Notes under the pieces: generated by a model
What the model was told of the DNA's origin: nothing
Database searches by the model: none
The model's input: only the letters and a program-made list of their open reading frames with translations
Translations under genes and position numbers: made by a program
NCBI GenBank assembly: GCA_963693365.1
Contig: CAVNZM010000012.1
Coordinates: forward strand, 186,001-250,000
Length of the DNA: 64,000 nt
Source of the DNA: Amoebidium appalachense
Taxonomy: Eukaryota; Ichthyosporea
Direction: 5' to 3'
Shown here: positions 22,497-44,496 of the stretch, one piece after another
How the letters are laid out: every line of letters begins with the position of its first letter
Numbering within the stretch: position 1 is the first letter of the stretch

Positions 22497-24001
22497 TGGG
22501 GGAGGGGGGGTTGGGGGGGGGGGGTTTGAATGCGGAACACAGTACGAAGTACGCATAGACGATGAGAAGCATGGTGCAGGACACATGCAAAGGCAAACAT
22601 TCAAGTATGCAGCATCAGCCATGCGCACAGTATGCGTCATAAGCAGAGCCCATCCTCAGGGGGGGGGGGAGGGGGAGGGGGAGGGGAAGGGGTTAGAAGG
22701 CAGTACAGAGTACGAATACACATTCACGACGGACAACAAAATGGAGGGGGGTAGGGGGGTGGGTGGGTAGGTGGTGGTGGTGGTGGTGGTGGGGGGGGGG
22801 GGGGGGGGGGAGGCCGAAAAGTGAATGTGTCTGTCTTTGAGTGTGCCAGCATATGTGCGTGTGGGCCAAAAACACACTCGCACGAGGCCTCCCCCCCCCC
22901 CCCCCCCCCCCCCGGGGCACCCACCCACCCACCCAGCCACCCAATCCCTCCATATACACCTACACCCCGAACACCCTTTCACTGCATTCATTAGTTTCCT
23001 CACTACATGTTCTCTTTATTTACTTATTTATTGAAGTTTTACCCCTATTACCTTTCCGATCCTTTCCTCTTTTTATTTTCCTTCCTTTCTTACTTTCCTA
23101 TTCAATCTCTTTCTCTCTCTTCTTTTACTGAGTGCATGTGAAGGGGTGCAGAGTGTATTGCATGCACATTTTTTAAACACACACCCCACACCCACCCACC
23201 CACCTACAAGCACGCAACACAAACGTGGAGGCTTACCTCAGCAATAGCGTCAAAAGCCGCATTCAGCTTTCTCGTTTTTTCCACCTCCTTCTTTGCACTT
23301 CGATTGTATTCGTTCAGCAGCACCCCCTAGCAACAGTACCTTGTCAATAACAGTATCTAGCTCAACCCCCCCCCCCCCCCCCCCCCCCCACACACACACA
23401 CGCACACACGCACACCACCACCACCAAACAACAACAACAACAACAGCTAAAAAAAGACAACCAAACAAGAGAAAGGAAACCAAACCAAACACATCCATCA
23501 GCCAAACAACTGCACAGGTGCAGCTCACAAGTCTTTGGGTACTTGTATGGTTTAAGCATATTTCATTTACTACACAACTGAAAAGGAAAAGGTACAGATG
23601 AATCACACTTCCCCGGATATTCCTTTAAATTAACCACCTTCTCTCTCCCTACCTCCCCAAAAAAGGGAGAAAAACGAGAGAACAGATACAACCCCCCCCC
23701 CCCGCCCCCCCCTTCCCCTTAAAGCTTCCTGCGCCCAAAACAAAAAGAAGGTGGGAAAGAACGAAGATGCATCTCTCAGACTCGTGCGGTGGTGTGCCTT
23801 CAGTGTCTGTGTGTGCGTGCGCGGGCAAGCGCGCCCGTGTGCATGTGCATATTTTGGGACAAAATGGGGTCCCTATGTGCATTTTTCTGGGGCAAAGTGG
23901 GGTCCATACAGCAGCCGTGCAGTAGACAAAAAGCTCACCAAAAACCTCCGCCCCGGACTGGAAGGCCTTCTCCTCGGGCAGCGCCTGTGGAGGCACGGGT
24001 A

Positions 24002-24033
<32 letters not shown>

Positions 24034-24465
24034 GAGGAAGATGCTATGACACGGATCACAATCCAATTAATGTCTAAGCGATTCTGCCTCGTGACGTCAA
24101 AAAGCTGCCCGGACCATTTTACCATGCAGAGAATCCCATTTTAAAAAACGCTTATGCAAGCACACTAGTCGGTACTTTCCTTTTTTCTTGTGCTGTAGCA
24201 AAACTGCATGCAATAATAGACTTGCGGCAGCATCCACCACCAAAATGATCAAATATTTTTATCGCCGTGGGTTGATTCTGCCACGATTACCTTGCTTTGC
24301 CTAATCATGGCATGGGTCCTAAAACGGCAGTATGTAGCACACACACACACACACACACACAGTACCCACACACAAAGCGAGAGAGAGAGAGGGAGGGACG
24401 GGAAGGGGGGGGGAGGGGGAGGGGGAGGGGGAGAAAGAGCAAACGAAGAAAGGAGAGTGAGGGGG

Positions 24466-24539
<74 letters not shown>

Positions 24540-24917
24540 AGGGAGAGCCAGAGGAAGGAAGGGAGGGAGGAAGGGAGGGAGGGAGGGAGGAAGAAAGGGC
24601 AGCCTGTACACAACATCATGTGCACCCCTGCGCCACACAGCAAGACGTACCTTAATGGCAATTGGTATGTGACCCAGGAAGCGAGCCTCGATGTTCATCT
24701 CCCAGCGGTGCCATATCTGGCCAAAGCCAATAAAGGCCCTCCTCAGCAGTGGGTGGCCCACGGCCTGCTGCTTGATCTGGTTGGCTAGCGGCTTGGACAG
24801 CTGCCGCACTGAGGGGGGTCAGAACACATGGGTTATAAGGGGAAGAAAATGGCTCAGGTCTGTGAGCATATGTTGTAGGTATATGGGCAAGGGTTGGGGG
24901 GGGGGGGGGGGAGGGGT

Positions 24918-24948
<31 letters not shown>

Positions 24949-25341
24949 GGGGGGGGGCTTTGTCTCTGACTGCCTGCCTTGAGTAGCTGTTAGGTTCCCA
25001 CGAAACGGATTGCGCCATTCATGTTTTTGACCCAATTGCCGCGTGACATAAGAAAATCGGCAGACGGAGGAAACCACTAGCAGTGGGATGAGAACTGGCT
25101 AAGTTGTTGGGTTTGTGAATACAATCCAATAGAACGAAAAGATGCAGCAAAGAGCTGTGGCGGGAAGAGGTGTGGTACCACATGGGAAAACGGGCATGCC
25201 ACCCTCACTATCATAAGGATCGAGGCGGAAGTTTCTGAGGAGCCGCATGTTGGGTCAAGAAGCCGAAGGGAGAGAAGCGAGCAGGAGGAAGGAGGTAGTG
25301 CTGGTGATGGTCGTGGTGGTGGTGGTGGTGGGTGGGTGGGT

Positions 25342-25374
<33 letters not shown>

Positions 25375-25434
25375 CGGGGGACGGCTGAACGCACCTAGCA
25401 GGCCAAGCAGCTTGTCTACGGGCAGCACGGCCAT
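21993..25434 (-). CDS. OPA3: OPA3-like mitochondrial protein
   Basis: Exons on the minus strand: 25434-25395, 24808-24651, 23984-23910, 23326-23237, 22433-21993 (stop TAG). All are GT-AG and in phase; total 267 aa. The core matches the OPA3 family: MAVLPVDKLLGLLG at the start, VRQLSKPLANQIKQQA at residues 14-29, a Trp-containing middle (HRWEMNI), a hydrophobic stretch at about 83-95, NEYNRSAKKE, and a coiled coil to about residue 148 (RVEELQYRVDVLEWELRRM). Family members are mitochondrial proteins of about 180 aa, linked in humans to optic atrophy. Here residues about 150-267 form an extra Ser/Thr/Pro/Gln-rich low-complexity tail with runs of Thr and Ala. The last exon's acceptor is the end of a (CA)n array on the coding strand. 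It is divergent from AP-3 mu, with about 700 bp between the start codons. Confidence 0.88.
22436..25374. repeat. OPA3 intron simple repeats
   Basis: (GT)n 22436-22493; G tract 22789-22810; C tracts 22890-22912 and 23367-23389; (GT)n 24008-24032; (GA)n 24476-24534; GGGA-type repeats to 24600; G tracts 24897-24911 and 24931-24957; (GGT)n then G tract 25313-25374. Confidence 0.8.
22525..22660 (-). mobile_element. C-tailed dispersed repeat, best copy (OPA3 intron 4)
   Basis: About 135 bp between two G tracts. Read on the minus strand it begins TGAGGATGGGCTCTGCTTAT, continues through TTGAATGTTTGCCTTTGCAT and ends CCGCATTCAAACCCC, after which the C tract begins. The same sequence recurs near 32.7, 33.1, 34.1, 45.4 and 58.2 kb. 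A second, diverged fragment sits at about 22692-22742. The class of element is not established: it is short, non-coding and always abuts a C tract at the same end. Confidence 0.7.
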
Positions 25435-26136
25435 TTTGTCTCCCCTATCTCAATTTAGGCGAAAACAAGAAAACGTTTTGAGGTGGCTGCCCAGCTAGGC
25501 CCAAAGCACAACAGGATTCAGCTAATTGCAGGGTGTTGCAGAAAACGCCTAGTGAAGAAGGTCAACCCAGATAAAAAAAAGTGCGATTAAGAAAAACTAA
25601 TATAAAACATGGCAAACGCGCTTTGTTTTGTCAAACAGCCCTAAATGGACACGAAGGTTAGCATGTTCCGAGGCTCCGGCCCCCCACGAACAAACATTAT
25701 AAAAAAAAAGTTTCCGGAGCCGAGCGCATGGTTGACTTGAATCTTGGCTGGAAACAACAGAGCACACACAAGCCAATCAGATAACGCCAATATGTGCTTT
25801 ATTTGGTATGTATTTGTGTCTGTGATTGGCTAATCTAAAACCTTCGAAATTCGATTTTCCGCCCAAGGCTTTGAAAGTTTGGCAAGTTCAACAACTTGAA
25901 AAGAAACACAAAAAAAATCATTTACCATATAATAGAGTTTCTGTCTAGTGGAGACAATTGCAGGGCTAACGCGAATTTGTTATCAAGGATCTCTCTGAAT
26001 GAAATTATATATAGAGCATGCACTGTCATAAGGCGCGTACCAGATTGACATACTGATAGTTGTCTGGAAAACATCCCTTCTTTCTAGCCCACGCAGCAGT
26101 CAGCCGTGAGTGCAGCAGACAGGGCGGGCCTGCACC
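25435..26136. promoter_or_regulatory. Divergent OPA3 / AP-3 mu intergenic region
   Basis: About 700 bp of low-repeat, AT-richer DNA separates the two start codons and must contain both promoters. Inverted CCAAT boxes are present (ATTGGC around 25823), but no convincing TATA box could be fixed for either gene. Confidence 0.5.
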
Positions 26137-35830
<9,694 letters not shown>

Positions 35831-36049
35831 TGTGACGCTGGAGCCAGTTTTACACTATTTGCAAGCATACTCGATCCAGATTCTGCACACATACACAATT
35901 CTCACACATAGTCGAATGACAATACATACAAACAGTTACATGTAGTCAGATGAGCAGTTGGTGCAGGACACCAAAGTGTTGCTTTTAGGGTGTTGCGAAG
36001 ATTCAGCACCCGAATCAGATATATACATAGCCCTGCAGGCAGGGTCACC

Positions 36050-36076
36050 AATAAACAACATAAAAGAAGCAATAAA
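36050..36076 (+). terminator. AP-3 mu poly(A) signals (two AATAAA)
   Basis: AATAAA occurs at 36050-36055 and 36071-36076, about 220-246 nt after the AP-3 mu stop. The second ends two bases from the CAAAGA element of H2A, which lies on the opposite strand. Confidence 0.75.
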
Positions 36077-36078
36077 AC

Positions 36079-36084
36079 TCTTTG
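36079..36084 (-). terminator. Histone downstream element CAAAGA (H2A)
   Basis: CAAAGA on the minus strand lies 9 nt downstream of the H2A hairpin. The same hexamer occurs at the same spacing after the other three histone hairpins, as expected of the purine-rich site that pairs with U7 snRNA in animals. Confidence 0.7.
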
Positions 36085-36093
36085 CTGTGTGGT

Positions 36094-36109
36094 GGTGTTT
36101 ATAAACACC
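36094..36109 (-). terminator. Histone mRNA 3' stem-loop (H2A)
   Basis: GGTGTTTATAAACACC is a 6-bp stem with a 4-nt loop, 40 nt past the H2A stop codon. It fits the SLBP hairpin pattern except that the third and fourth stem pairs read T-A then G-C rather than all-pyrimidine on the left arm. Confidence 0.9.
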
Positions 36110-36149
36110 AGATATTTGCAGACCCTAGCAGGTCAGGTACTGTGTGCAC

Positions 36150-37114
<965 letters not shown>

Positions 37115-37150
37115 GTGTCTCTGCTGCAGCTGCACTTCAAGCAAACTATT

Positions 37151-37166
37151 GGTGTTTTTAAACACC
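37151..37166 (+). terminator. Histone mRNA 3' stem-loop (H4)
   Basis: GGTGTTTTTAAACACC has a 6-bp stem and TTTA loop. It is identical to the H3 hairpin and differs from H2A/H2B only in the loop. Confidence 0.92.
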
Positions 37167-37175
37167 ACCACCTTT

Positions 37176-37181
37176 CAAAGA
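37176..37181 (+). terminator. Histone downstream element CAAAGA (H4)
   Basis: CAAAGA starts 9 nt after the H4 hairpin, within TTTCAAAGAAC. Confidence 0.7.
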
Positions 37182-38251
37182 ACTTTACGTACTCCTAAAG
37201 GGCTTTTACGCTGTGTGGTACCATACCGTAAGCATGGTATGATGCAACTCGAAAAATGCATTTACCCTATGCACCTTTTCTTTGGGGTTAACCTTGAAGA
37301 GAAGACCACTTACATGCTTGTTGATGTGCTTTCTTTCAAATATCCTTGTTGTTAAAGATGTGGGAGATGGTATGCGTCAGTCATGTGTTGGTTCTGAGAC
37401 ATGCATGTGCTTTGAGCGCTGTACGTTGTGTACACATGCTTGCATGCCTTCGTCGTTTTCCACGCTCTCCGCTCGTTATACATTCTGGACCCGTTACGCA
37501 ACATGGTTATATTCACTGAATTCAGGCACTGCAGGCTTCGAGACAGCTGTAACATTCACCATATCCAGCCCTGCTTCCCACCTCTACCCCCCCCCCCCCC
37601 CCCCCCCCTCAAACAGAAGAAAAAAAGCTACGAAGAAAACACCTTAAACAGTGCAGGGGCCAAAAACAAGGCAATCCCAATACATATTAGTGCCAAATTG
37701 TGTGCACACCTTTTTTCGTCTCATACTCTCCACGGTTGCCATTGATAGAGTGTTGGGGTACCAGCTGACCAGGTCCCTGAGACCGTGACAAGGCAGGTAC
37801 TGAAGAGTGGCTCGTTCGTGTGGTGGCTTCCACTATATTAATAACCCTCTTTCCCCCCCCCTCCCCCCCACCTCCCCGAACAACACATAAACGTGCATGT
37901 CTGTGTTTGTGTGTGTGTTGTGTACACAAACACAAAGCATACGGACAAACGCATGTGTGCATGCATCACAGGCACATGACACGGAGCACGCACGTACGCG
38001 CAGCAAATACGTGTTTAAGCAGTCTCTGCACGACCACTGGCTCCGGAGGGGGGGGGGGGGGGGGGGGGGGGGATAGTCTCGAGGATCCAATATTGGGCGT
38101 GTTGATGATGCTGGCTGGGGGGTGTTAGCTGAGAGAGGGGAAAAAAATAGTAGAGGCACGAGCCGGACTCGAACCTGAGAGAACTTGAGTGCAACACTGA
38201 ATCTTGTTGGCGGACAATCTTGCACGCGGACGCACAGGTTCCCTCTCCTCT

Positions 38252-38285
<34 letters not shown>

Positions 38286-38538
38286 CCCCCCCCCCCTTCT
38301 CGGCTAGGAGCGCTGGCCATCTACCTTCACACTTTGTTTATTTCCTTTATTAGCTAAGATTTGTATGCACAACATAATAATACTTAGTGCTTATACACGT
38401 TTCATCTTTGTTTGCACACACTTGTAAGGATCAGCACACCTGTACACACCGCGCCATTCTGGATACATAATATATCATCCACTGAGCCTGCATCACAAAT
38501 ACTAACCACTAACCTGAAGTCACCCTAACGCTACCATA
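37182..38538. other. Histone-locus spacer, left part
   Basis: No gene seen. C tract 37588-37608, G tract 38047-38071, (CT)n 38258-38282 followed by a C tract. The region 38160-38182 contains GGTTCGAGTCC on the minus strand, a match to the tRNA B box, but no tRNA fold was found. Confidence 0.5.
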
Positions 38539-40101
38539 ATGACTGAAGCCCCGCCCCCTCCCATGGGGCCCTCTAGGGCCTCTCACCGGGGGATACAAAA
38601 AACGCAAGTACGAGGAAATAAAAACTTCTGTCAGACAATTGGCAAAAAGAAACCATCAGAAAAAAGACTCCTAGCTGAGCGACTGAAAACAGCAAGGGCT
38701 AAGAGACAGGCTATTCTTCTGAAAAAACAAAACTACTGTCAGACAATTTGGCAAAAAGAAACCATCGGAAAAAAGACTCCTAGCTGAGCGACTGAAAAAA
38801 GCAAGGGCTAAGAGACAGGCTATTCTTCTGAAAAAACAAAACCAGCAAAGCAACGAAGATAACACCACCTCTCAAGAGGCATGCGTGCATGATCCACGAG
38901 AGGCATCAATCAATCAATTCCAAACAGACCCCACAAGGACCGATACTTTAAACAACGGAGATACGAACACGGAAGAAGGGAAAAGGGACGTGGATGAAGG
39001 AAACGATGGAGACAAAAGGATGGACACGGAAGGTGGAGAGGGTAACAGGGAGATTAAAGAAGAAGAAAGGGAGGGGGAGGGAATGGAAGTGGATGGTGGG
39101 AGGGAAACACATGAAAGGATGCTCATAGACCGTGAAGAAGACAACCCAGAGATGGGGAAATGGGACAAGGGTGGGGAGGAAATAACAGTAGAAGAAAAGG
39201 AGATGGAGGAGCGTAAAGGTGACAGAAGAAATGAAGAGAGAGACAACGAAGATACTGATCGGGGAGATGAAAAAGAAAGCGGAGGAGGGGTTAGGGAAGG
39301 GGCTGGGGATGGAGACGGGGGTGAAAGTGACACAGACACAGACGTGGCTAGTGGGAAGGATGGAGAATTGGAGGGTAACGGAATAAGGAAAAGAAAAATG
39401 AGGAAACAGAGAGCGATAACAGATGAGGACTTGAAGAGAGCGGTAAAAGGAACATTTGAGTTGAAAGGAAAACTACCAAGGGTAAAAAGGGGAGATGTGT
39501 GGGGGGGAGTTGAAGTAAGCAGTGTGGTGGAAGGGGAGAATTTCGAAACGGAGAAGGAAAGGAGTTCTTTCGCCAGCAACGTAGCCGCACAATGCATCGA
39601 CGCATTCGAACTTGCGAACATGAAGTCCCACCTTCATATACATGCGGCACCTAAACCAACAACACCAAAAACCAAACAATGCACACGGAGACAAAGGGCG
39701 GCACGAGTATTAGGCTACACAATACTGCAGAGCGGTAGCTACACATCGGCCATACCTGCACTTGAAACTTTGCTGGATTAAATGATCGGAACACCAGAAC
39801 AACTTCTCCCATACATGCTGCTTTACCAAACCTGCGCCGAGAGAGCATTGCTAAGGGCAAACAGGGAAGAGCGCAGAGGGAGGCACCCCAAGGCGCTGCG
39901 TACTACGCCCAACGAAGATTGGGAGGAAGTGACGGATGATAACGAGAACATGGACGCTCAAGAAGAGGAAGAGGAAGACTGGGACGGAATGGAAGACGAC
40001 GTGGAGGAAGAACCGTAGGAACTGGAAGAGGGGGAAGATGTGTATGCGGGGACGGATGCAGCGGAGAGAATTATTGTTGAAAAGAAGGGAATGGAAAAAT
40101 G
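38539..40101 (+). pseudogene. A-rich decayed ORF, possibly retroelement-derived
   Basis: One reading frame can be followed for about 520 codons if interruptions are ignored. It runs 38539 to about 38745, shifts frame by an extra T in AATTTGGC, continues to TAA 39779-39781, then in the same frame to TAG 40016-40018 and TGA 40099-40101. The N-terminal part is basic (KKKPSEKRLLAERLKTARAK, duplicated). The middle is extremely acidic, rich in Glu, Asp, Gly and Arg, then a basic patch (RKRKMRKQRA) and a more ordinary segment (SNVAAQCIDAFELANMKSHL, TRRQRAARVLGYTILQSGSY). The A-rich sense strand and tandem 3' repeat at 40231-40282 are LINE-like traits, but no reverse transcriptase or other known domain is seen. 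I do not recognise it. Confidence 0.5.
38629..38843 (+). repeat. Tandem 108-bp duplication with 1-nt insertion in the second unit
   Basis: Both units contain GTCAGACAATT, GGCAAAAAGAAACCATC, ACTCCTAGCTGAGCGACTGA and GACAGGCTATTCTTCTGAAA. The second has AATTTGGC where the first has AATTGGC, which breaks the reading frame of the surrounding ORF. Two or three substitutions separate them. Confidence 0.9.
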
Positions 40102-40230
40102 AGGAGAATACAAGGAACAGCGAGAACGAGGGAACAAAATAAATGGATAGAGATGGAAAGAACCAAAAAGAAGAGAGAAGGAGAGACGGAGGTGGGAGGG
40201 GGGAGGGGGGAGGGGGGAATTATCGATCAT

Positions 40231-40282
40231 TTAGATTAGTTAGTAATGATCAAGAAACGTTAAGTTAGTAATGGTCAAGAAA
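40231..40282 (+). repeat. Two-copy 25-bp repeat after the decayed ORF
   Basis: AGTTAGTAATGATCAAGAAAC is followed by TTA and then AGTTAGTAATGGTCAAGAAAC. Short 3'-terminal tandem repeats like this are common in non-LTR elements, but no poly(A) or target duplication was delimited. Confidence 0.7.
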
Positions 40283-40652
40283 CATCCTATAATTATTTTT
40301 TTTTGCACCATTCAGTATTTTTGTAGCATTCCCCCTGTTGAGACCGGTAGCATGTGCAGCTCCACTATGGTTGGACTGTTTTTCTTTTTCCTTTTATAGC
40401 AACCATGTTTTCGCAAGGCCAACGGTGCCTCTACCCAACAAGGCACATATGTAATATGTGGAAATATAACCCCCTTTTTATAATTTAACAAAAAACTTTT
40501 GGAGAAGGGACAAAGGAAAATAATAAGAAAGAGACGAACGGGCCTGTACAGGGGGATGAAAACTTGGCTTCATACTTCCCTTACATGAGGCTAGTTAACG
40601 TTAACGTTTGCAATGGACGGGGCTGGACGTTTGTACACGTGTGTGTATGTAT

Positions 40653-40693
<41 letters not shown>

Positions 40694-42039
40694 CACAGTG
40701 TAGGCATTTTCTGACTGGGAGTGGCGGACGCCGGGGGCTTTTCATATAGAAGGAAGGCGCCGGGGCCGAGGGGAGACGAATATTAGTTTGCCGTGTGTAC
40801 GTCCTAATGTACATGTGATGTGTGTGTGGCAGTGTGTGGAATTCAGGCCCGAGGGAAAGGGGGGGGGGGGGGGGGGGGGGGGGGGGAAGGGGGAGACAAG
40901 TTTGTGTGTGTGTGTAGGCCCGGAGGGTGAGGGGTATTTGCTAAGCCCTTTTTTATTGTTGTTGCTTTTGTTGTTTTTTGTTTTTTTTTGTTGGGGGGGG
41001 GGGGGGGGGGGGGGGGGTAATATATTAGTGGGTGTACGTGTGTGTGTGTGGAGGGGGGGAGGGGGGAGGCAACGGGTTTTTCATCTTTTCTTTGGAGGGA
41101 GAGGGGGGGGGGGGGGGGGGGGGGAGGGGGGGAGGGAGAGGCGGGGGGGTGTTCATGGAAAACTAACAAACTTTTTGGTAATTGCAGATGATTGAAGATT
41201 GAGTGTTTGCTGAGCCTCAGAACGGCTTATTTAACGCATAGGATGTCGTGTGGCAGGAAGGATGATGGGAACGGCCCGGAAGGGAGGAGAAGTGCACAAG
41301 GAGGAATGGGGAGCAGACAAGGAAGCTTGCAGGAGGGGAAGGGGGGGGGGGGGGGGGGGGGGGGGGAGAAGAAGGGGTATGCCGTACATGCACAAGACTT
41401 AGTCAATGATGAGAACAAAGGGGTTCGCAAGCAGTGGTGTGGATGAGAAGAGCGTGAGGGGAAAGACGGTGCTATGTTTCAAAGTAATAGTTTAGATGAG
41501 GTTGAAGTGGATGGGTCAGGAGTCTGGAAGAAAGGGTGAGGGGGGGGGGGGGGGGGGGGGAGGGGGGAGGACGAAAAGTAAATTCGTACGGTACCGGTTG
41601 CTGTTCCAAGACTTTGCCACAACAGGCGCACGTGTTTTATAACGTCTATTGTCTGATGCGTAGCCAAGCAAAGAGGCAGCTAACGTTTTCCAGTACCAAA
41701 ATGTTGTTATGTAGCTATGGCAACGGCACAGGTGCACAACACAAAGTGGATGCGTAACCCCAGCCATGATGCTGTCAGAAGTTCATGAACAGCAACTTGT
41801 GATGCAGACACACGTCATGGTTTGACTTACCAATGAGCAGGGAGAGAGCAGAATTATGCTGTGTTAGGCCTTTGGGTAAACGGTTTGAATAGTAGAGCCA
41901 CTCTGTGGGTAACGTTTTCGTGTTGTGTCGGTGACCGATAATACCAAAAGTGTTTGTACCAGGTATATTGTATAAAACAGTAAAACAAGCACAAGTAAGC
42001 AACATTTCAAAACAAGCACACAAGGAACCAGTATAATAT
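40283..42039. other. Histone-locus spacer, right part
   Basis: No gene recognised. G tracts at 40660-40692, 40861-40887, 40994-41017, 41107-41135, 41341-41366 and 41540-41560 are interspersed with GT-rich DNA. Confidence 0.5.
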
Positions 42040-42045
42040 TCTTTG
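42040..42045 (-). terminator. Histone downstream element CAAAGA (H3)
   Basis: CAAAGA on the minus strand, 9 nt beyond the H3 hairpin. Confidence 0.7.
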
Positions 42046-42054
42046 AGGAGTGGT

Positions 42055-42070
42055 GGTGTTTAAAAACACC
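42055..42070 (-). terminator. Histone mRNA 3' stem-loop (H3)
   Basis: On the minus strand GGTGTTTTTAAACACC, identical to the H4 hairpin, 36 nt past the H3 stop. Confidence 0.92.
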
Positions 42071-42106
42071 AGTGGTTTGGGCCCTGTTGGGCACGTAGGT
42101 AGGCGC

Positions 42107-42754
<648 letters not shown>

Positions 42755-43132
42755 ATGCCACCCAAGGGAGGAAAGAAGGCCGAGAAGAAGGCCGGCGAGG
42801 GCGGTGCCGCCGCTGCTGCCAAGAAGGGCGACAAGAAGAAGAAGAAGAAGAGAAAGGAGAGTTACAGCGTGTACATCTACAAGGTGCTGAAGCAGGTGCA
42901 CCCCGACACCGGTATCTCCTCCAAGGCTATGTCCATCATGAACTCTTTCGTGAACGATATTTTCGAGCGTGTTGCTGGTGAGGCCTCCAAGCTGGCGCTC
43001 TACAACAAGAAGTCCACCATCTCCTCACGCGAGATCCAGACTGCCGTGCGCCTGCTCCTCCCCGGTGAGCTTGCCAAGCACGCCGTGTCTGAGGGAACCA
43101 AGGCCGTTACGAAGTACACCTCCAACAAGTAA
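42755..43132 (+). CDS. H2B: Histone H2B
   Basis: Intronless, 125 aa. A Lys/Ala-rich tail ([20 protein letters not shown], then a run of lysines) leads into the conserved fold: [60 protein letters not shown] and [19 protein letters not shown] with the ubiquitylatable C-terminal lysine. H2B pairs with H2A in the nucleosome. The hairpin is 40 nt past the stop. UPRT ends 646 bp to the right on the other strand. Confidence 0.98.
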   Translation: MPPKGGKKAEKKAGEGGAAAAAKKGDKKKKKKRKESYSVYIYKVLKQVHPDTGISSKAMSIMNSFVNDIFERVAGEASKLALYNKKSTISSREIQTAVRLLLPGELAKHAVSEGTKAVTKYTSNK

Positions 43133-43172
43133 ATTAATTACACGTGTGCTTCCCCTGCTGCTGCAAAAAACT

Positions 43173-43188
43173 GGTGTTTATAAACACC
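43173..43188 (+). terminator. Histone mRNA 3' stem-loop (H2B)
   Basis: GGTGTTTATAAACACC, identical to the H2A hairpin, with the same 6-bp stem as H3 and H4. Confidence 0.92.
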
Positions 43189-43198
43189 ACTCTCACAC

Positions 43199-43204
43199 CA
43201 AAGA
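43199..43204 (+). terminator. Histone downstream element CAAAGA (H2B)
   Basis: CAAAGA (within CCAAAGAGC) begins 10 nt after the H2B hairpin ends. Confidence 0.7.
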
Positions 43205-43608
43205 GCTATCACACTCATTCCCTCGCTCTACTTTGCCATTCGTTTTTCTATATTCCCGCTGTACGCTCTGAAAACACTAATATGCTATTGATAGTATACA
43301 GAAGGCCTGCCAAATCTCACTTTCTTGCGAAGCATCGCTCTAAGTGGCATGGGCTATACCGGATCGAACCCGTAAAAAAATCGGTGGCTTGTTTGATCTT
43401 CCATTCGCATTCACGCGAACGCCTAGCGGGTTCTGTGCATAAGCCTGCCAAACATCTCGTTGGAGACTTCAAATAAGTGGCACAACTGTGTGTATAGTGC
43501 ATGCAGAATTTAAAATGCATCTAAACATTGCACACCCAAGTCTTTGGCTACATATGTAGGTTGCAGTACATACGGTGTCCTTGTCCTTGGCAGCTCCTTT
43601 TTGGATCG
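43205..43608. other. Spacer between H2B and UPRT 3' ends
   Basis: Non-repetitive sequence with no ORF of interest. GGATCGAACCC near 43362-43372 resembles a tRNA B box, but no cloverleaf was found around it. Confidence 0.4.
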
Positions 43609-43614
43609 TTTATT
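43609..43614 (-). terminator. UPRT poly(A) signal AATAAA
   Basis: TTTATT on the plus strand is AATAAA on the minus strand, 165 nt past the UPRT stop codon. Confidence 0.6.
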
Positions 43615-43778
43615 TTCGGTGTGCAGTTACACAGTAAGTACCATACAACAAAATGTTTTCAGTTAAAAAAAACCCCTTTCTTGTGCACTATGCACTGTAC
43701 ACTGTACACGGGCTACACTAGTGTTTCTATCAATTAACATGACAAAAGAATTACTGTACGTCGTCCAACCTCCTCCGT

Positions 43779-44460
43779 CTAATTCTTCTTGTTCTTGGGC
43801 ACCTTGTCTGCCGTCCCAAACAGGCGGTCCCCTGCATCTCCCAGCCCCTGCACAGGAACACGTCAGTACATATTGTCTGTGAATGTACCAGGTGCAAAAC
43901 GAGCACACTCGACAAGGAGATACAACCCAGTTAGGAAAAAAAAAAATGCTGCACACACAGCTGGTGCCACCGGTGATGTTCAAAAAGGGGGGTAAAGGAT
44001 CAAGGACCATCGCGACGGGTATAGAATCCTATGAACAATTGCAAAAAAGGCCATAACAAAACACACTAGAAGTAGACGGGTGCATGCAACCAGATCCGAA
44101 TTCAAGCAGCCAAACCAAGCAGGGAGGGTCATGTACGGGCAGGATGTATCCGTTCTCGTTGAGGCCCTCATCCACGTTGCCGGCTATGATGGTCACGTCG
44201 GGGTGGTCCCTCAGCACCCGCACAATCCCCACCGGCGCAGCAATCAGCACCAAGGCCCGTACTTGCCGACACCCAGCCTTTTTTTTTTTTTTTTTTTTTT
44301 TGGGGGGGGGGGGGGGTGTTTGTCAGGCTTTGACAAAATGCATTTAGGCTGGGCCAATCATGTGTAATGAAAAGGTAAGCGTGGGAAGCACAGTGTCAGT
44401 AGTGCACGTACTGGCCATGTAACATGGAACCGGTTATGCTGTCGCGGACACGCTTAACTT

Positions 44461-44496
<36 letters not shown>

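Noticed and set aside
24470-24600. (GA)n/GGGA stretches as a CRISPR-like or satellite array
   Set aside because: Simple dinucleotide and tetranucleotide slippage with no spacer organisation; CRISPR arrays are not expected in a eukaryotic genome.
38160-38182. Possible tRNA gene: GGTTCGAGTCC on the minus strand followed by a T-run
   Set aside because: The B-box match is good, but the T-stem does not pair (A-G and T-C mismatches) and no matching acceptor arm, D arm or 7-nt anticodon loop could be drawn upstream.
43350-43380. GGATCGAACCC, a second tRNA B-box-like match
   Set aside because: No cloverleaf in either direction; flanks show no A box or acceptor stem.
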